The notes under the pieces are model-generated. The model worked only from the letters and a program-made list of their open reading frames with translations. It was not told the origin of the DNA and did no database searches. Of a stretch of 5,823 nt of DNA, positions 3,721 to 5,823 are shown one piece after another. Within the stretch, counting starts at the first letter, position 1; every line of letters begins with the position of its first letter. The translations under genes and the position numbers were made by a program. The DNA is from Armatimonadota bacterium (lineage in GTDB: Bacteria; Armatimonadota; Hebobacteria; CAIYQO01), in NCBI GenBank assembly GCA_022708765.1, contig JAKIYB010000028.1, positions 5,281 through 11,103 of the forward strand, in the 5' to 3' direction.

Positions 3721-5823
3721 TTAACATGGCGTCGCGGCAAGCGCGGTTACCGCCGCCTCCCCTGCCGGCAGCGTAAAGACCAGCCACGCGCCATCGCGCG
3801 TCACCGGTAGTGGCGCGCCATTGCAGGTGATCGGACCGTTCACCGCAACGCGCAGGCGTATCGTCGTTTCCGCGCGCGGGGCGGCGGTGAAGCGGATGCC
3901 GTCGGCATCCGCCATGAAGCCGCGCACGGTCAGACCCGGCTCGGCGAGGAGTTCCCACGCATCGCAGTAGACATGCGTGCGCGCCGGGCCGGCCGTCGCC
4001 GAGTAACGCCGGCCGTTGAACAGGAATCCCTCCCAGGTGGATTCTTCCATATACGGGTTGCCGAATCGCAGACCCGGTTGCCGGATTTCCGGCGCAAAGC
4101 ATTCCTCCAGGCCACAGCAGAGCAGCAAGCCTGCCCAGGTATAACGCACCTCTCGTCCGCCCCAGCCTCCGACATAGGGGAAGGTATGGTCTACTTTGCC
4201 CTCGGGCGGATAATTTTCGTAGGCATGGCCGTAGGCGCGCCAGTATTCCATGAACTGCGCCACTACCCGGCGGGCATACTCCGCGGCCACCTCATCCCAC
4301 CCCGCCTCTTTCAGCGCCAGGTAGACGATGTAGGTGGTGGGTGGCCAACAGTTCCCGCGCCAGTAATTGCCGCGCCCATCGAGGCCGTCGCAGTAGGCGG
4401 GGTCATCGCGGCTGACGGTGGGGATGAGGTTGTCGCCCCAGAACTGCGCGGGATCGAGCAGCATCGCTCGCAGGCGCTCTGCTACCTTGCCCTCCGCCAG
4501 CCCGGTGAGCAGGGGGTAGAAATTCGTCATCGTCTTCACGGTTGAGAAGGCGCCGCTCCACAGGCGGTCCTGGTAGATGCCCAGCCGGTCGTCATACAGG
4601 CACTCGCGAATGCGGTCGGCTACCCGCGCTTCCTCAGCGCGCAGCCAGGCGGCATCTTCCGCCATCCCCAGCCGCTCCGCCCAGCGCGCCATCGCCCGGC
4701 AGGCGGCGACGTAGAGGCTGTTCTGCCCCACCTGCGTGACGGTGAGGCAGCGGCTCTCCCAGTCGAACTCCACGCCGTCAGCCAGCAGTCCGCGCCGGCC
4801 ATCGGTGAAGCCCGCCGAATAGATGGGGATGTCGTCGTAGCCCGTCTCGTCCATGGCGTCGGAGATGAGGCGGCCAGGCGTGGTATGGCGGGGATCAACG
4901 GAGACGCCGGATTCGATCAGCCCGTCGCCGTTGCCGTCGCGCCACGGCCGGCCGTCGCCGCGGTCGGCAAACCAGAAGCGCATGAAAGCGATCATCGTCG
5001 GCCAGGTGCGCCGCGCCAGCGCCTCATCGCCGAGGATATCCAGCGTGCGGCAGTATATGATAGGGATGATGAGATTGCGCTGAATAGGACCGTGGGCAAT
5101 GCCGCGCTCGCCGTAGGTGCGCACCACGTGCTCCAGCGAGGCAGCCGCCAGCGCGGAGTCCTCCCAGGCGGCAAGGTACGAGGTGAAGAAATTGTCCCAG
5201 CCGAAGATGCAGCCCGGGCGGTTCGGCCCCGGCCAGGTGCGGTTCACCGTGGTCTGCAGGCACTGGCGCTCCGGGTCATACGCCCGGCTGTACCCGGCCA
5301 GCCCGGCCACCGCCTCCGCCGCGCCCGCCAGCCCACCATGGCTGCGCATACGCGCGGCCTCATATCCGGCGGCGCCCGCCGCCAGCGCGCGATCAATGGT
5401 CGCCGGCTCCGGTTCCGGCGCCACCACCGACATGCGCTCGCCTATCGCCACCGAGCGCAACACGAAATAGAGCGGTTCCTCCGAGTGGAGATTCACCGGA
5501 TACATCGCTATTGCGCTCCCCGGCTCGCCCTCCACGCCGAAATAGCGCTGTTCGGCCTGCCAGAGGTTGTCCACCAGCAACGGCGTCTCCATCGCGCCGC
5601 GCAACTTTACCAGCAGCCCCGCGTCACCCTGCAATAGCACGCACAGCGAAGGCTCCGCCACGTGCACGCGCGCCGGCGCGAAGCAACCGTTGACAAAAAG
5701 CGCGGCGCGAATCGGCCCGTCCGCGGTATAGCGCCCCAGCACCACCTCACCTTCCAGGCGCCACTCCAGCGTCACCCGAACCGCCTCGCCGGGGGCGAAG
5801 TCGAAGGCGGTGGGGGCATTCAC
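3721..5823 (-). CDS. GH63/trehalase-like (alpha/alpha)6-toroid glycoside hydrolase
   Basis: A 700-residue protein with no signal peptide at the visible N-terminus, so probably cytoplasmic unless the gene extends upstream. Residues 1-140 look like a beta-sandwich, about 145-580 the toroid catalytic domain, and 600-700 a beta-rich C-terminal region. Diagnostic motifs are 'FGWDNFFTSYLAAWED' (207-222), an EF-hand-like DGNGDGLIE (296-304; D-x-N-x-D-G-x-x-E, possible calcium site), 'DETGYDDIPIY' (325-335), which aligns with the ESGxDxSP acid motif of GH63 and makes Asp330 the likely general acid, and 'NYWRGNCWPPTTYIVYLAL' (486-504). The base is probably Glu536 in YENYPPEG or Glu558; I cannot decide. 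The family hydrolyses alpha-glucosides or mannosylglycerate-type substrates with inversion; the exact substrate is not evident. The first codon is GTG at the very edge: it may be the true start, or the gene may continue beyond the window. The TAA lies 94 bases before the next ATG. Confidence 0.88.
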   Translation of the reverse strand: MNAPTAFDFAPGEAVRVTLEWRLEGEVVLGRYTADGPIRAALFVNGCFAPARVHVAEPSLCVLLQGDAGLLVKLRGAMETPLLVDNLWQAEQRYFGVEGEPGSAIAMYPVNLHSEEPLYFVLRSVAIGERMSVVAPEPEPATIDRALAAGAAGYEAARMRSHGGLAGAAEAVAGLAGYSRAYDPERQCLQTTVNRTWPGPNRPGCIFGWDNFFTSYLAAWEDSALAAASLEHVVRTYGERGIAHGPIQRNLIIPIIYCRTLDILGDEALARRTWPTMIAFMRFWFADRGDGRPWRDGNGDGLIESGVSVDPRHTTPGRLISDAMDETGYDDIPIYSAGFTDGRRGLLADGVEFDWESRCLTVTQVGQNSLYVAACRAMARWAERLGMAEDAAWLRAEEARVADRIRECLYDDRLGIYQDRLWSGAFSTVKTMTNFYPLLTGLAEGKVAERLRAMLLDPAQFWGDNLIPTVSRDDPAYCDGLDGRGNYWRGNCWPPTTYIVYLALKEAGWDEVAAEYARRVVAQFMEYWRAYGHAYENYPPEGKVDHTFPYVGGWGGREVRYTWAGLLLCCGLEECFAPEIRQPGLRFGNPYMEESTWEGFLFNGRRYSATAGPARTHVYCDAWELLAEPGLTVRGFMADADGIRFTAAPRAETTIRLRVAVNGPITCNGAPLPVTRDGAWLVFTLPAGEAAVTALAATPC

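Noticed and set aside
3629..4102. 157-codon minus-strand ORF overlapping the glycosidase 3' end
   Set aside because: It is in a different frame within the glycosidase coding region, Arg/Gly-rich, and has no ribosome binding site.
3973..4545. 190-codon plus-strand ORF, and similar ones at 4885-5637 and 5117-5470
   Set aside because: All lie opposite the glycosidase, whose frame carries recognisable motifs throughout. These are mirror frames of GC-rich coding sequence.

Overview
This is a GC-rich bacterial window in which every convincing gene lies on the minus strand, so the map reads from high to low coordinates. No marker gene fixes the taxon. The GH63-like glycosidase, a conserved lipoyl-like hypothetical protein, an apparently leaderless promoter and CACAGAGACACGGAG-type dispersed repeats would suit an environmental lineage such as Armatimonadota or Chloroflexota. 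That placement is an inference only.

Layout in the direction of transcription. (1) 5823-3721: a 700-residue alpha/alpha-toroid glycoside hydrolase (GH63/trehalase-like), whose first codon (GTG) is the window edge. (2) 3626-2363: an uncharacterised protein that appears in two overlapping pieces, a 47-codon ORF with a good ribosome binding site and a 377-codon ORF without one. Skipping one G at the overlap gives a continuous protein of about 420 residues, so this is most likely one gene with a frameshift or sequence error. (3) 2362-2249: a spacer with a 16-bp imperfect hairpin whose loop resembles the repeat family found further left. (4) 2248-1103: a tight two-gene operon joined as TAAATG, encoding a small YkvA/DUF1232 membrane protein and a 249-residue ketoacyl-synthase-fold protein that has lost the catalytic residues. 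(5) 1068-782: a short repeat element of about 287 bp with 20-bp perfect terminal inverted repeats, enclosing a decayed, truncated GxxExxY gene. (6) 753-1: a conserved hypothetical protein with a lipoyl-like N-terminal region, running off the left edge. Its promoter abuts the repeat element and appears to take its -35 hexamer from the element's terminal repeat.

The genes do not form a recognisable pathway. The glycosidase and the two-piece protein may be co-transcribed (94-bp gap), and the DUF1232/mini-KS pair is clearly one unit. The most distinctive points are the GxxExxY inverted-repeat element with its apparent promoter capture, and the catalytically dead mini-ketoacyl synthase coupled to a YkvA protein. 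I found no CRISPR array, RNA gene, transposase or defence system.
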